From positions 186,001 through 250,000 of the forward strand of contig NZ_QFXK01000031.1 in NCBI RefSeq assembly GCF_003261635.1: a stretch of 64,000 nucleotides of DNA, read 5' to 3'. Shown in pieces: positions 17,170 through 28,252 of this stretch. Numbering within the stretch: the first letter of the stretch is position 1; each line of letters starts with the position of its first letter. Below the pieces are notes generated by a model. The model ran no database searches, was not told the origin of the DNA, and saw nothing but the letters and a program-made list of their open reading frames with translations. The position numbers and the translations under genes are program-made. This DNA is from Kribbella monticola. Lineage in GTDB: Bacteria > Actinomycetota > Actinomycetes > Propionibacteriales > Kribbellaceae.

Positions 17170-18552
17170 TCATGGCCTGAACTGAGCGATGACCTTGGTG
17201 AAGTCCCAGTTCTGTTGCGGGATCTGGCTGCAGGTGTCGTCGCCACCACCACTCGAACCGCACGGGCGGTCGCGGTTCACCGACCAGAAGGTGAACCTGG
17301 CCAGGTGGTTGCTGTTGGCGTAGGTCAGCATCTGCTGGAAGTCCGACAGGTTGACCCGCTCACCAGCCACGTCGGTGAGCCCGTTCATCGACGAGATCCC
17401 GATGTGCCGGTATGCCTGGTCGTCGGTGTACCCGTACGCGCTCTTGACCTGGTTCTTCAACCCGTTCGCCGCCTGGATCGTCAGCGACCCCATGTTCGTG
17501 GACCCGCCACCGAAGTCGAACGGCATGATCACCCACCCGTCCAGCGCCAGCCCGGAAGCCGCGCCGCGCCGGATCAGATCCTGACCAGTCCCGTCCGGAC
17601 CACTCGTCGTGGTACCGAAAGTGACGTAGGTGGTGATCCCCGCGTTGTTGTTCTCGACGATCTTCAGCGCATCGATCACACGCTGCCGAACGGTCGCGTT
17701 GCTGAACTCGGTGTCCTCGATGTCGATGTCGATCGCCTTCAACGACAGCGCATTGATCACCTTCTGGTACGCCGCTGCCAGCTCACCGGCGCTGTTGCAG
17801 TGCTCGCCGAGCTTGGCGCCGGACCAGCCGCCGAAGGAGACGACCGCGTCACCGCCGTTCGCCCGGATCGTGTTGAGCGCCGCTTGGTCGACGCCGCCGG
17901 TCAGTGCCCGGTTGCCGTCCCACATCGGGTTGCAGTACCCGTTGGAGAGGATGAACGCCATCGTGAACCACTTGACGCCGGTCGCGTTCATCACCGTGGC
18001 CGGGCTGGGCGGGCTGCCCCATCCTTGGTACAGGTAAGGAGCCGCTCCCATTCCCGCACCACCGGTCGGCGGCGGCCCGTCCGGCAGGGCCGGCGCGTTC
18101 CATTTCTGGTTGGCGGTCCCACCACAGGTCCACAGCTGTACCGGTGTGGCGTTGGCCGAGTTGTTGCCGGTGACATCGAGGCACTTGTTCGCCTGCGGGT
18201 TCACCAGATCCTTTGCAGCGGTGTAGTTCCACTGCTGTGCGCCGCTGCCGTTGCAGGTCCACAGCTGAACCTTTGCGCCGTTGGCAACCGACCCGGCACT
18301 CACGTCCAGGCACTTGCCGAGCGCCTTGATCGTGCCGTCACTACTCCGGGTCCAGTTCTGTGCACCGGTACCGTTGCAGTCGTAGATCTGCACGGTCGTA
18401 CCGTCGGCAGAGTTCGCACCGGCGACATCAAGACACTTCCCAGCCAGCCCGGTGATGGTGCCAGTCGTCTCGGCGGCTTGGGCGGGTGCCGAAGAGATCA
18501 GCATTCCCGCGCCGACGGCCAGGACCGCTGCCGCGGCCAATAGCCGGCGCAT
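17170..18552 (-). CDS. Secreted GH18 chitinase-like enzyme with N-terminal ricin-type lectin
   Basis: 460 residues. A signal peptide (MRRLLAAAAVLAVGAG, cleaving after AQA) precedes a ricin B beta-trefoil (about 30-150; repeated GKCLDV and QxW motifs), a Pro/Gly linker and a GH18 barrel. The catalytic strand reads AIDIDIEDTE, keeping the DxDxE core while the first Asp-Gly of the DGxDxDxE consensus is Lys-Ala, as in a known actinobacterial subgroup. The ATG overlaps the GH30 stop by one base (TGATG at 18550-18554), so translation is coupled. It likely attacks chitin or GlcNAc-containing polymers. Confidence 0.9.
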   Translation of the reverse strand: MRRLLAAAAVLAVGAGMLISSAPAQAAETTGTITGLAGKCLDVAGANSADGTTVQIYDCNGTGAQNWTRSSDGTIKALGKCLDVSAGSVANGAKVQLWTCNGSGAQQWNYTAAKDLVNPQANKCLDVTGNNSANATPVQLWTCGGTANQKWNAPALPDGPPPTGGAGMGAAPYLYQGWGSPPSPATVMNATGVKWFTMAFILSNGYCNPMWDGNRALTGGVDQAALNTIRANGGDAVVSFGGWSGAKLGEHCNSAGELAAAYQKVINALSLKAIDIDIEDTEFSNATVRQRVIDALKIVENNNAGITTYVTFGTTTSGPDGTGQDLIRRGAASGLALDGWVIMPFDFGGGSTNMGSLTIQAANGLKNQVKSAYGYTDDQAYRHIGISSMNGLTDVAGERVNLSDFQQMLTYANSNHLARFTFWSVNRDRPCGSSGGGDDTCSQIPQQNWDFTKVIAQFRP

Positions 18553-20456
18553 CAGGCGTTCCACTTCTGGTTCGCGGCGCCGGTGCAGGTCCAGATCTGC
18601 AGCCGGGTGCCGTTCGCGGAGTTGTTGCCGGTGACATCGAGACACTTGTTCGCTTGTGGATTCACTAGATCTTTCCCACTCGTATAGGTCCATTGTTGGG
18701 CACCGCTGCCGTTACAGGTGTAGAGCTGCGTCACCGCGCCGTCAGCGGTCGAGCCCGCTGCGACGTCGAGACACTTGCCGAGGGCACGGATCGTGCCGTC
18801 GCCCGGCCGGCTCCACTGCTGTGCGGCAGTACCGTTGCAGTCGTAGAGCTGAACCGCAGTACCGTCGGCCGAGTTGGCGCCGGCCACGTCGATGCATTTG
18901 CCTGCCAGGCCGGTGATCTGACCCGTCGTGCCACCGCCGCCACCGCTTTGAGTCCCGGACCAGGTGAAGGTCGCCGAGGTCTTGGTGGGCAAGGTGTAGA
19001 CGAAGGACTGGCTGCCCCAGTTCACCCGGACCGACTGGCTGCCGCCGGTGGTGTTGAAGGCGATCAGCGACTTGGAGCCGTCGGGGTTCTTCCAGGCGAC
19101 GTTCTTGACCGAGGCGTTGGCGGTCGAATCAATCCGCAGCGCACCCGGCTTCACGAACTTGGTCAGGTGGCCCATCGTGTAGTACTCGACAGTCTTGGTG
19201 ACCTGGCCGCGCTGGCCGTCGTTGCGGTGCACGGTGACGAGCCCGGTGCACACGTTGCAGCCGGAGCCGACGTACGGCAGGTGCGCCTCGTCGAGCGCGA
19301 TACCCCACTTCACCCACGACTTGTCGTAGTTGCGGGTGTAGTCGATCAGGTTGTTCATGTCCTCGACCTGCTGGTTCGGGATCCAGGTGCCGCCCGAGTG
19401 CTCGGTCATGTAGGCATTGACGCCCGGGTACTGGTTGTGGACCTGGGTCTGCAGGTTCACGTCACCGCCGTACCCGTGCCAGGCGATGCCGCCGAAGTTC
19501 GGGTCGGCGCGCAGTCCGGCGTCGGCGATCGGGACCGAACCGAGGTCGTTGTAGTTGCCCCAGTTGTAGTCGAGGATCAGCACCTTGGTGCTCAGTCCGG
19601 CGGCGTGCAGGGCCGGGAACAGGTGGTTCTTGGTGAAGTTCAGCAGACCGGCGCCGTTCCAGTTCATCGATGCGTAGCCGGTGCTGTCGCTGCCGCAGCA
19701 CGTCGGCTCGTTCTGCACCGAGACGTAGTCGATGTGGTTGCCCTGGGCCTCGTTCTGCTGCAGGTACTTCACGAAGTACTGCGCGTACATCGGGTAGTAC
19801 TCCGCCTTCAGCCAGCCGCGGTGGACGAAGTCGTTGTTGTCCTTCATCCAGGCCGGCGCGCTCCACGGCGAACCCATCACCTTGACCGCGGGGTTGAGCT
19901 GCCTGGCCTGCTTGGTCAGCGGGACCACATCGGCCAGGTCGTGGTTGATGGTGAAGTCGTTCAGATCGCAGCAGGTGTCGTCGTAGGAGTAGTTGAACCG
20001 GGCGAGGTCCGAGGCACCCATCGGGTTGCGGATGAAGGCCAGGCCGATCCCGTTCACCGGGTCGAACAGGTCCTTCATCACCTGGTCGCGGGTCGCGGCC
20101 GAGATCGTGTTGCTGCTGTTCAGCAGCCAGGCCGAACTGTCGGCGAACGACGCGCCGCCACCCTCGAACGACTGGTACGTCGTGTTCTCGTTGACCGTGA
20201 TCGTCTGGTTGGCGGTGCCGCCGGCCGGGCCGAAGTTCACCGGCGTCTGCTGCTGCAGACCGCGGGTGACGTTCTGGCCGGCCGAGTCGTTCGTGGTGGT
20301 GAGCCAGATGTTCACCTGCTCGCCGGCCGCGTGCGCGGGCTGCGGGTTGGTGATGCTCAGACCGGTGGCGGCCAAGCACAGGGCCGCGAGCCCGGCAAGG
20401 GCAGGAAGTACGCGTTTGCGGCGACGGCCGCGTCTTTGGATCCCGTGGGGGCGCAT
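18552..20456 (-). CDS. Secreted GH30 endo-beta-1,6-glucanase/glucosylceramidase-like enzyme with ricin-type lectin
   Basis: 634 residues. A twin-basic signal (RRGRRRKRVLPALAGLAAL, ending AHA) precedes the GH30 barrel. The acid/base Glu is in SVQNEPTCC and the nucleophile Glu in YMTEHSGGTW. A beta-sandwich side domain (about 440-515), a Gly linker and a C-terminal ricin B trefoil (about 525-634, three QxW repeats) follow. The start at 20456 is fixed by GGGAG upstream and by the signal peptide. Beside GH16 and GH18 genes, beta-1,6-glucan of fungal walls is the best substrate guess; glucosylceramidase-type activity is the alternative. Confidence 0.9.
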   Translation of the reverse strand: MRPHGIQRRGRRRKRVLPALAGLAALCLAATGLSITNPQPAHAAGEQVNIWLTTTNDSAGQNVTRGLQQQTPVNFGPAGGTANQTITVNENTTYQSFEGGGASFADSSAWLLNSSNTISAATRDQVMKDLFDPVNGIGLAFIRNPMGASDLARFNYSYDDTCCDLNDFTINHDLADVVPLTKQARQLNPAVKVMGSPWSAPAWMKDNNDFVHRGWLKAEYYPMYAQYFVKYLQQNEAQGNHIDYVSVQNEPTCCGSDSTGYASMNWNGAGLLNFTKNHLFPALHAAGLSTKVLILDYNWGNYNDLGSVPIADAGLRADPNFGGIAWHGYGGDVNLQTQVHNQYPGVNAYMTEHSGGTWIPNQQVEDMNNLIDYTRNYDKSWVKWGIALDEAHLPYVGSGCNVCTGLVTVHRNDGQRGQVTKTVEYYTMGHLTKFVKPGALRIDSTANASVKNVAWKNPDGSKSLIAFNTTGGSQSVRVNWGSQSFVYTLPTKTSATFTWSGTQSGGGGGTTGQITGLAGKCIDVAGANSADGTAVQLYDCNGTAAQQWSRPGDGTIRALGKCLDVAAGSTADGAVTQLYTCNGSGAQQWTYTSGKDLVNPQANKCLDVTGNNSANGTRLQIWTCTGAANQKWNA

Positions 20457-20628
20457 GGCGGAATCTCCCTTTTGGTCAAGGGCTTTCACAGGGCGGATGG
20501 GACCCCCGGGTACCGGCGTCTGCCCGCGCCGCAACAGGTGGTCAGCACGAGGTAACCATCGGTACATGCCGGTGTCAACGGCGTGATACCACTTTTTTCA
20601 CGACTTATATTTATATGTGGTCTTGACG

Positions 20629-20642
20629 TGGGAGCGTTCTCA
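20629..20642. promoter_or_regulatory. CebR-like operator in front of GH16
   Basis: TGGGAGCGTTCTCA matches 12 of 14 bases of the CebR box TGGGAGCGCTCCCA known from Streptomyces and Thermobifida. It directly follows a TTGACG -35 candidate (20623-20628), a position suited to repression. An AT-rich segment (20600-20617) lies alongside in the divergent GH30/GH16 control region. Confidence 0.6.
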
Positions 20643-20746
20643 CAGCAGGCTGCCTCCCAGCGATTCCTGTCTCGCAACAGTCCGCCCCCCCGCCCCCAAC
20701 GGCTGGACCAGGAGCATGATCCGGCCGCGCGAGAAATGAGGCACGC

Positions 20747-22015
20747 ATGAGATTTCAGCGTCCCCGGTTCCGTTCCACCCTGATGGTCGCCGCCGGTGCG
20801 GCCCTGCTCGGTGCCGCCTTCCTGCAAGCCCCAGCCACCGCCGGTACCACGGCGGCCGGGGCAGCGGCGGCGCCGATGTCAGCAGCCGCCGTCGGCCCGA
20901 CAATCTGGGAGGACACCTTCGACGGTCCGGCCGGCCAGGCACCGAACGCCAGCAAGTGGCGGTACGACATCGGTGGCTCCGGCTGGGGCAACAACGAGCG
21001 CGAGTACTACACCAACAGCACGAGCAACTCCGCTCTCGACGGCAGCGGGAACCTGGTGATCACCGCCCGCCGCGAGTCCGGTGGCCACAGTTGCTGGTAC
21101 GGCACCTGCGAGTACACCTCGGCCAGGCTGCTCACCGCGGCCACCTTCACCCAGCAGTACGGCCGCTTCGAGGCGCGGATGAAGCTGCCACGCGGACAAG
21201 GTCTGTGGCCCGCCTTCTGGATGCTCGGCGACGGTGGTGCCGGCTGGCCGGACCAAGGCGAGATCGACATCATGGAGAACATCGGCAAGGAGCCGAGTAC
21301 CGTGCACGGCACCATCCACGGTCCCGGCTACTCCGGCGCCGGCGGCATCGGTGCGCCGTACAGCCTGCCGAACGGCCAGAAGTTCGCCGACGGCTTCCAC
21401 ACCTTCACCGTCGACTGGTCGCCGAACTCGATCATCTGGTACGTCGACGGCATCCAGTATCAGCAGCGCACGCCGGCCGACCTGGGCGGCAAGACCTGGG
21501 TCTACAACCACCCGTTCTTCATGATCATGAACGTTGCTGTCGGCGGCGGCTGGCCCGGCGACCCGGATGGCAGCACGGTGATGCCGCAGACCATGACCGT
21601 CGACTACGTTCGCGTCTCGAGCCTGAGCGGTGGTGGTGGCGGTGGCGGCCAGATCTCGGCGCTCGGCAAGTGCATGGACGTGGCCGGCGCGAACTCGGCC
21701 GACGGTACTGCGGTCCAGCTCTACGACTGCAACGGCACCGCCGCGCAGCAGTGGACCCGGCCGGGTGACGGCACGATCCGCGCCCTCGGCAAGTGCCTGG
21801 ACGTCGCCGGTGGCGGAACCGCCGACGGCACCAAACTCCAGATAGCCACTTGCAGCGGCAACCCCGCCCAGCAATTCACCTACTCAGCCGCCCACGACCT
21901 GGTCAATCCCCAGGCGAACAAGTGCGTGGACATCCCGTCCGCCAACGCAACGAACGGCAACCGTCTACAAATCTGGACCTGTAACGGCACCGCAGCCCAG
22001 AAGTGGACCATCTGA
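20747..22015 (+). CDS. Secreted GH16 endo-beta-1,3-glucanase with C-terminal ricin-type lectin
   Basis: 422 residues. Signal peptide of about 33 residues (cleavage near ATA-G), then a GH16 jelly roll (about 50-290) with the catalytic motif GEIDIMENIG (ExDxxE) and the substrate-cleft Trp pattern LWPAFWMLGDGG. A Gly-rich linker leads to a ricin B trefoil (about 300-422) nearly identical to those of the neighbouring GH30 and GH18 proteins. It belongs to the laminarinase-like GH16 group and should cut beta-1,3-glucan outside the cell. It is divergent from the GH30-GH18 pair. Confidence 0.93.
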   Translation: MRFQRPRFRSTLMVAAGAALLGAAFLQAPATAGTTAAGAAAAPMSAAAVGPTIWEDTFDGPAGQAPNASKWRYDIGGSGWGNNEREYYTNSTSNSALDGSGNLVITARRESGGHSCWYGTCEYTSARLLTAATFTQQYGRFEARMKLPRGQGLWPAFWMLGDGGAGWPDQGEIDIMENIGKEPSTVHGTIHGPGYSGAGGIGAPYSLPNGQKFADGFHTFTVDWSPNSIIWYVDGIQYQQRTPADLGGKTWVYNHPFFMIMNVAVGGGWPGDPDGSTVMPQTMTVDYVRVSSLSGGGGGGGQISALGKCMDVAGANSADGTAVQLYDCNGTAAQQWTRPGDGTIRALGKCLDVAGGGTADGTKLQIATCSGNPAQQFTYSAAHDLVNPQANKCVDIPSANATNGNRLQIWTCNGTAAQKWTI

Positions 22016-22026
22016 CCGCACACCCC

Positions 22027-22071
22027 AACCGCCTCGCTTTTCCTTTCCACAGAAGGGAAAGCGAGGCGGTT
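22027..22071. terminator. Bidirectional terminator between GH16 and GH1
   Basis: AACCGCCTCGCTTTTCC (22027-22043) pairs with GGGAAAGCGAGGCGGTT (22055-22071), a 17-base-pair stem with one wobble pair and an 11-base loop between converging genes. Confidence 0.8.
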
Positions 22072-22083
22072 GTCTGTGGGCTT

Positions 22084-23427
<1,344 letters not shown>

Positions 23428-23460
23428 CGGTGACCCCCAAGGGGTGAGTAGGCGGGTTTT

Positions 23461-23525
23461 TTCAAAGCATAGTTGAAGTTCTGAACCCGCAGTACCGACA
23501 TCCCACCCGAAACAAGTTCCGGAAC
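23461..23525. promoter_or_regulatory. Palindromes upstream of the GH1 gene
   Basis: TTCAAAGCATAGTTGAA (23461-23477) is a perfect 5-7-5 inverted repeat about 35 bases upstream of the GH1 start. GTTCCGGAAC (23516-23525) is a perfect 10-base palindrome further upstream. The first has the long AT-rich-arm character of ROK sites. Assignment to the upstream ROK regulator or the LacI regulator is inference. Confidence 0.4.
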
Positions 23526-23720
23526 CACACCCACCAAACCAGCAACCGAAGCACATGTGCGGGCACGAGCAGGCAGCGAGCGAGCCGTGGCGCCAAGCGC
23601 GACGCCGTGGGCGCGGCGCACGCTGCGTGCCGCGCGAGCGCGGCGGTCGGGCACGTCGGGTGCGGCGCACGTGGGGTCGGGCGGTCGTGGAAGTGGGCGG
23701 GTGCTTTGTGAGCGGCGGGG

Positions 23721-24950
23721 CTAGTGCGTGCGGGCGGCGAGGGTTCGGGTTGGGGGGACGCCGCCTTCGCGGAGGAGGTGGAGGATGGGGAGGGTGGCGG
23801 CTCCCAGGGCGACCGCGTCGCGGCCCAGGGAGCAGAGTTCGATGGAGACCTGGGCGTACGGCTGGCGGAGCGCGTGTTTGCCGACCGCCTCGCGCAACTG
23901 CGGCAGGTAACGCTCACCCAGCAACAAGCCGGCCCAGCCGCCGAGCACGATCCGCTCGGGGTTGAAGAGGTTCACCAGGTTCGCGAAGCCCGCGCCCAGA
24001 TAGCCGATGGTGTCCTCGACGACCTTCGCCGCCACCTTCGACGTATCGGCCGAGTCGAGCAGCGCAGTGAAGGCTGCCTCTTCGTCCGCACCCGGTGCCG
24101 CGGTTCCACCGTTCTCCGCCTGGAAACGCTCGAGCACTCCCTCGGCGCCGACGTACGCCTCCAGGCAGCCCTGCGCTCCACATCGGCACGGGCGCCCGCC
24201 GTACATGATCGTCGTGTGGCCCCACTCGCCCGCGCTGCTGCGAGTGCCCCGGTAACTCGACCCGCCCGTGACGAGCGCTGCCCCGATGCCGGATCCGACC
24301 AGTGCCACAACAGCATCCGTCGCACCCCGCCCGGCCCCGAACCACATCTCGGCCTGCCCCAATGTGTTGGCCCCGTTGTCCACCTGGATCGGGATATCCG
24401 TCTTGGCAGCAAGCAATGCACCGAACGGAACCGCATCCCAGCCAAGCGTCTGAGCATGTACTACGGCGTCGCCCGGCCCCTCGACGATCCCGGCCACGGC
24501 CACACCGAGACCGAGCACCCGATCCGGGGCAACCTTCGCGTCACGAAGCACCTCTGCGAGTCCGGCCAGCACCAGTTTCACGGCAAGAGCAGGCTCCGGC
24601 TTCGGCGTCTCGATCGGATAGACCATCGTCGACAGCACGTTCATCGCGAGATCGAACAACTCGACCCGGACTCGCGTCTCGCCGACCTCGGCGCCGACCA
24701 CGTACCTGAATCGCGGAGCGACCCGAAGCAGCACCCGCGGCCGGCCACCGTCGGACTCGACCGAACCGGCCTCCTCGACGACACCCTCTTCCAGCAGTTC
24801 GCCGACCAGGTTGCTCACGCTCGCCGCACTCAACGACGTCCGGTGCCCGAGTTCGAAGCGGCTCAGCGGCCCTTCGCGGTAGATGCTGGTCAGGATGACC
24901 GAGCGGTTGGACCGCCGCATGTCGCGCACAGTGGTCCGGCGTCCGTCCAT
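23721..24950 (-). CDS. ROK family transcriptional regulator
   Basis: 409 residues. An N-terminal winged HTH (about 15-70, ELGHRTSLSAASVSNLVGELLEEGVV) is followed by a ROK sugar-kinase-like domain. That domain has an ATP-loop-like segment (VALVGSGIGAALVTGG) and the zinc-binding signature CRCGAQGCLEAY. Placed upstream of GH1 on the same strand and divergent from lacI, it probably senses a beta-glucoside or a phosphorylated derivative. The start at 24950 gives a normal N-terminus; an upstream in-frame ATG adds 22 atypical residues. Confidence 0.9.
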   Translation of the reverse strand: MDGRRTTVRDMRRSNRSVILTSIYREGPLSRFELGHRTSLSAASVSNLVGELLEEGVVEEAGSVESDGGRPRVLLRVAPRFRYVVGAEVGETRVRVELFDLAMNVLSTMVYPIETPKPEPALAVKLVLAGLAEVLRDAKVAPDRVLGLGVAVAGIVEGPGDAVVHAQTLGWDAVPFGALLAAKTDIPIQVDNGANTLGQAEMWFGAGRGATDAVVALVGSGIGAALVTGGSSYRGTRSSAGEWGHTTIMYGGRPCRCGAQGCLEAYVGAEGVLERFQAENGGTAAPGADEEAAFTALLDSADTSKVAAKVVEDTIGYLGAGFANLVNLFNPERIVLGGWAGLLLGERYLPQLREAVGKHALRQPYAQVSIELCSLGRDAVALGAATLPILHLLREGGVPPTRTLAARTH

Positions 24951-25311
24951 GGTTTGTCGACCCCGCCCCTTGTCAGTTCTCCCGATACAGCCACCGACGC
25001 GAAGGCCGGCCGGCACCAGGCCCGAATCTCAGCCCCGCAGACAACCGCCCGGCCGGGCAGCACTGCGGATCGTCAGTTGGATCCCGCGCGCACCAGCCCA
25101 TCATGCCGCAGAACCGGGCCCGAGGTATGTCAGTTCATCCACAGGCCACACTTCTTACAAATCGTGAACTTAGCCTTGATTCGTTATCGCGTCGTGATTG
25201 ACGTGAGCTGACTCACTCGGCTTCACTCTACGGAACCGCTTCCGAAACCGGTTCCGAATCCGCCCGACATGGTTCGGAAACAAACCCCCAACCGCCCGAG
25301 GGGAGTTGACA
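24951..25311. promoter_or_regulatory. Divergent ROK/LacI control region
   Basis: 361 non-coding bases between the ROK and LacI genes. I see no gene. It includes GTGAGCTGACTCAC (25203-25216, 5-4-5 inverted repeat) and the two overlapping LacI-type sites listed separately. Confidence 0.5.
25231..25256. promoter_or_regulatory. Two overlapping LacI-type operators
   Basis: CGGAACCGCTTCCG (25231-25244) has CGGAA/TTCCG arms. CGAAACCGGTTCCG (25243-25256) is a second 14-base dyad around a CG centre with one mismatched arm base. They share two bases and lie 55-80 bases before the lacI start, fitting autoregulation and possibly the divergent ROK gene. Confidence 0.55.
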
Positions 25312-26328
<1,017 letters not shown>

Positions 26329-26339
26329 TCCGCACAGCT

Positions 26340-26375
26340 CCGGCGGCGGGGCGGCTGCCCCCGCCCCGCCGCCGG
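26340..26375 (+). terminator. Terminator after lacI
   Basis: CCGGCGGCGGGGCGG pairs perfectly with CCGCCCCGCCGCCGG (15 base pairs, 6-base loop). It starts 11 bases after the lacI stop. Confidence 0.7.
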
Positions 26376-26492
26376 TGAAGAACACACCGATACCGATCTG
26401 TTAGCACGGCACGATGCGAAGGCCCCAGCTCCACCCGACAGTCATCCGACCGTCAACCGCCAAACACAGTTGGACGAACCACAGGAGGAACG

Positions 26493-28172
26493 ATGCGAGC
26501 TCGACGCTCAGTCGCGCTAGCCCTCACGGGCGTGCTCGCGGCAGTCACACTGGCTGCCTGCAGTAACGGGGATGCGAAGAAGGACACCGCCGGCTCCGGC
26601 AGTGCCGTCACAGCCCTGAACGTGGGTATGCCGAACGGCCCGCAGACGGAGAACCACAACCCGTTCCTCGGATCCTCGTCGGGGGCCTCGCTGGGCTACC
26701 GCTGGATGATCTACGAGCCGCTGGTGATGGTCAACGGGATCAAGCCGGCCGAGAAGGGCAAGCCCTGGCTGGCCACCGAGTGGGCCTGGTCGGACAACTT
26801 CACCAAGCTCTCGCTCACCATCCGTGACGGCGTCAAGTTCTCCGACGGCTCGCCGATGACCGCCGACGACGTCGCGTACTCGTTCCAGCTCCGCAAGGAC
26901 AACGAGGGCCTGAACACCGACGCGATCCCCTACGGGACCATCACGGCGTCCGGCAACAAGGTCGACCTGACCTTCACCAAGTCGCAGTTCACCAACCAGA
27001 ACAAGGTTCTGACCGTCTTCGTCGTCCCGAAGAAGCAGTGGTCCACCTTCGCGGACCCGACCAAGGACGTGGTCAAGAACCCGATCGGCACCGGCCCGTA
27101 CAAGCTGAAGTCGTTCACGCCGCAGACCACGACGCTGGAGGTCCGCGACTCGTACTGGCAGGACCTGCCGAAGATCAAGGAGCTGCGCTACACGTCGTAC
27201 AACGACAACAACGCGCAGACCACGGCGCTGTCGAACGGCTCGTCGGAGTGGAGCTTCGTCTTCGTCCCGAACTACAAGGCCGTGTACGTCGACAAGGACC
27301 CCGATCACCACAAGCTCTGGTTCCCGGCGAACCTCGGCATCCACGGTCTGTGGATCAACACCACTCGCAAGCCCTTCGACAACCCGGCTCTGCGGCGCGC
27401 GATGGACAAGGTGATCAACCGCGACGACATCTTCAACCAGGGTGAGGCCGGCTACTTCTACCCGAAGATCGAGTCCGTCACCGGCATCCCGACCCCGGCC
27501 GGTGAGTCGTTCATCGCTCCGGAGTTCAAGGACAAGAAGCACGCGGTCGACGTGGACGGCGCCAAGGCCGAACTCACCGCGGCCGGCTTCAAGCTCGAGG
27601 GCGACACCCTGAAGGACCCGACCGGCAAGCCGGTCACGATGAAGCTGACCGACCCGGCCGGCTGGTCCGACTACATCACCGACCTCGAGATCATCAAGGA
27701 CAACCTGTCCCAGATCGGGATCAAGGCGACCGTCGACAAGGCGAACCAGGACTCCTGGTTCAAGGCGATCGACGAGGGCAACTTCGACGCCGCGATGCAC
27801 TGGACCAACGGCGGCGCGACGCCGTTCGACATCTACCAGAACATCATGGACGGCAAGATCCTCAAGCCCGTCGGCAAGGGCGGCGTGAGCGGCAACTACG
27901 GCCGGTTCAACTCGCCGGAGGCCACCAAGGCGCTGGACGAGTACGCCAACGCCAAGGACGAGTCGGCCCGCACCGCGGCGCTGAACACGCTGCAGAAGAT
28001 CATGGTCGAGCAGATGCCGGTGATCCCGACCTCGGCGTCCAACGTCGGTGGTCTGTACAGCACCAAGCACTGGGTCGGCTGGCCGGACGAGTCGAACCAG
28101 TACGCGCCGGCCCAGCCGACGCAGCAGAACGCACTCCAGATCGTCCTGAACCTGAAGCCCGCAGGCGCCTAA
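26493..28172 (+). CDS. ABC importer substrate-binding lipoprotein, family 5
   Basis: 559 residues. Lipoprotein signal with lipobox TLAACSN near residue 23, then the SBP_bac_5 fold (PFLGSS near the N-terminus; GVKFSDGSPMTADDVAYSF, family signature; IGTGPYKLKSF). Family 5 proteins bind peptides, but a branch in bacteria such as Thermotoga carries beta-gluco-oligosaccharides. The flanking lacI and GH1 genes argue for cello-, laminari- or gentio-oligosaccharides here. AGGAGG precedes the ATG. Confidence 0.92.
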   Translation: MRARRSVALALTGVLAAVTLAACSNGDAKKDTAGSGSAVTALNVGMPNGPQTENHNPFLGSSSGASLGYRWMIYEPLVMVNGIKPAEKGKPWLATEWAWSDNFTKLSLTIRDGVKFSDGSPMTADDVAYSFQLRKDNEGLNTDAIPYGTITASGNKVDLTFTKSQFTNQNKVLTVFVVPKKQWSTFADPTKDVVKNPIGTGPYKLKSFTPQTTTLEVRDSYWQDLPKIKELRYTSYNDNNAQTTALSNGSSEWSFVFVPNYKAVYVDKDPDHHKLWFPANLGIHGLWINTTRKPFDNPALRRAMDKVINRDDIFNQGEAGYFYPKIESVTGIPTPAGESFIAPEFKDKKHAVDVDGAKAELTAAGFKLEGDTLKDPTGKPVTMKLTDPAGWSDYITDLEIIKDNLSQIGIKATVDKANQDSWFKAIDEGNFDAAMHWTNGGATPFDIYQNIMDGKILKPVGKGGVSGNYGRFNSPEATKALDEYANAKDESARTAALNTLQKIMVEQMPVIPTSASNVGGLYSTKHWVGWPDESNQYAPAQPTQQNALQIVLNLKPAGA

Positions 28173-28181
28173 GGAAGACGT

Positions 28182-28219
28182 CGCGGCCGGGATCCCACCA
28201 CCTGGGGGTCCCGGCCGCG
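28182..28219 (+). terminator. Hairpin between binding-protein and ATPase genes
   Basis: CGCGGCCGGGA pairs with TCCCGGCCGCG (11 base pairs, further partial pairing in the loop). Hairpins here commonly attenuate downstream transporter genes or protect the binding-protein message, giving excess binding protein. Confidence 0.6.
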
Positions 28220-28252
28220 GTGCCGCGATCAAGCTAGGAGTTCGACCAAGTC

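Noticed and set aside
16768..18543. 591-codon plus-strand frame across the MerR-GH18 intergenic region
   Set aside because: Low-complexity Pro/Arg sequence running antisense through GH18. The intergenic part holds repeats and a terminator.
18693..20555. 620-codon plus-strand frame opposite GH30
   Set aside because: No recognisable motif and a Val/Gly/Arg-rich composition. The minus strand carries intact GH30 catalytic motifs and lectin repeats.
20613..20630. DasR/chitinase-type box (TGGTCT-GACCA form) near GH30
   Set aside because: Only about 9 of 12 bases fit and the dyad is broken; the CebR-like box beside it is much better.
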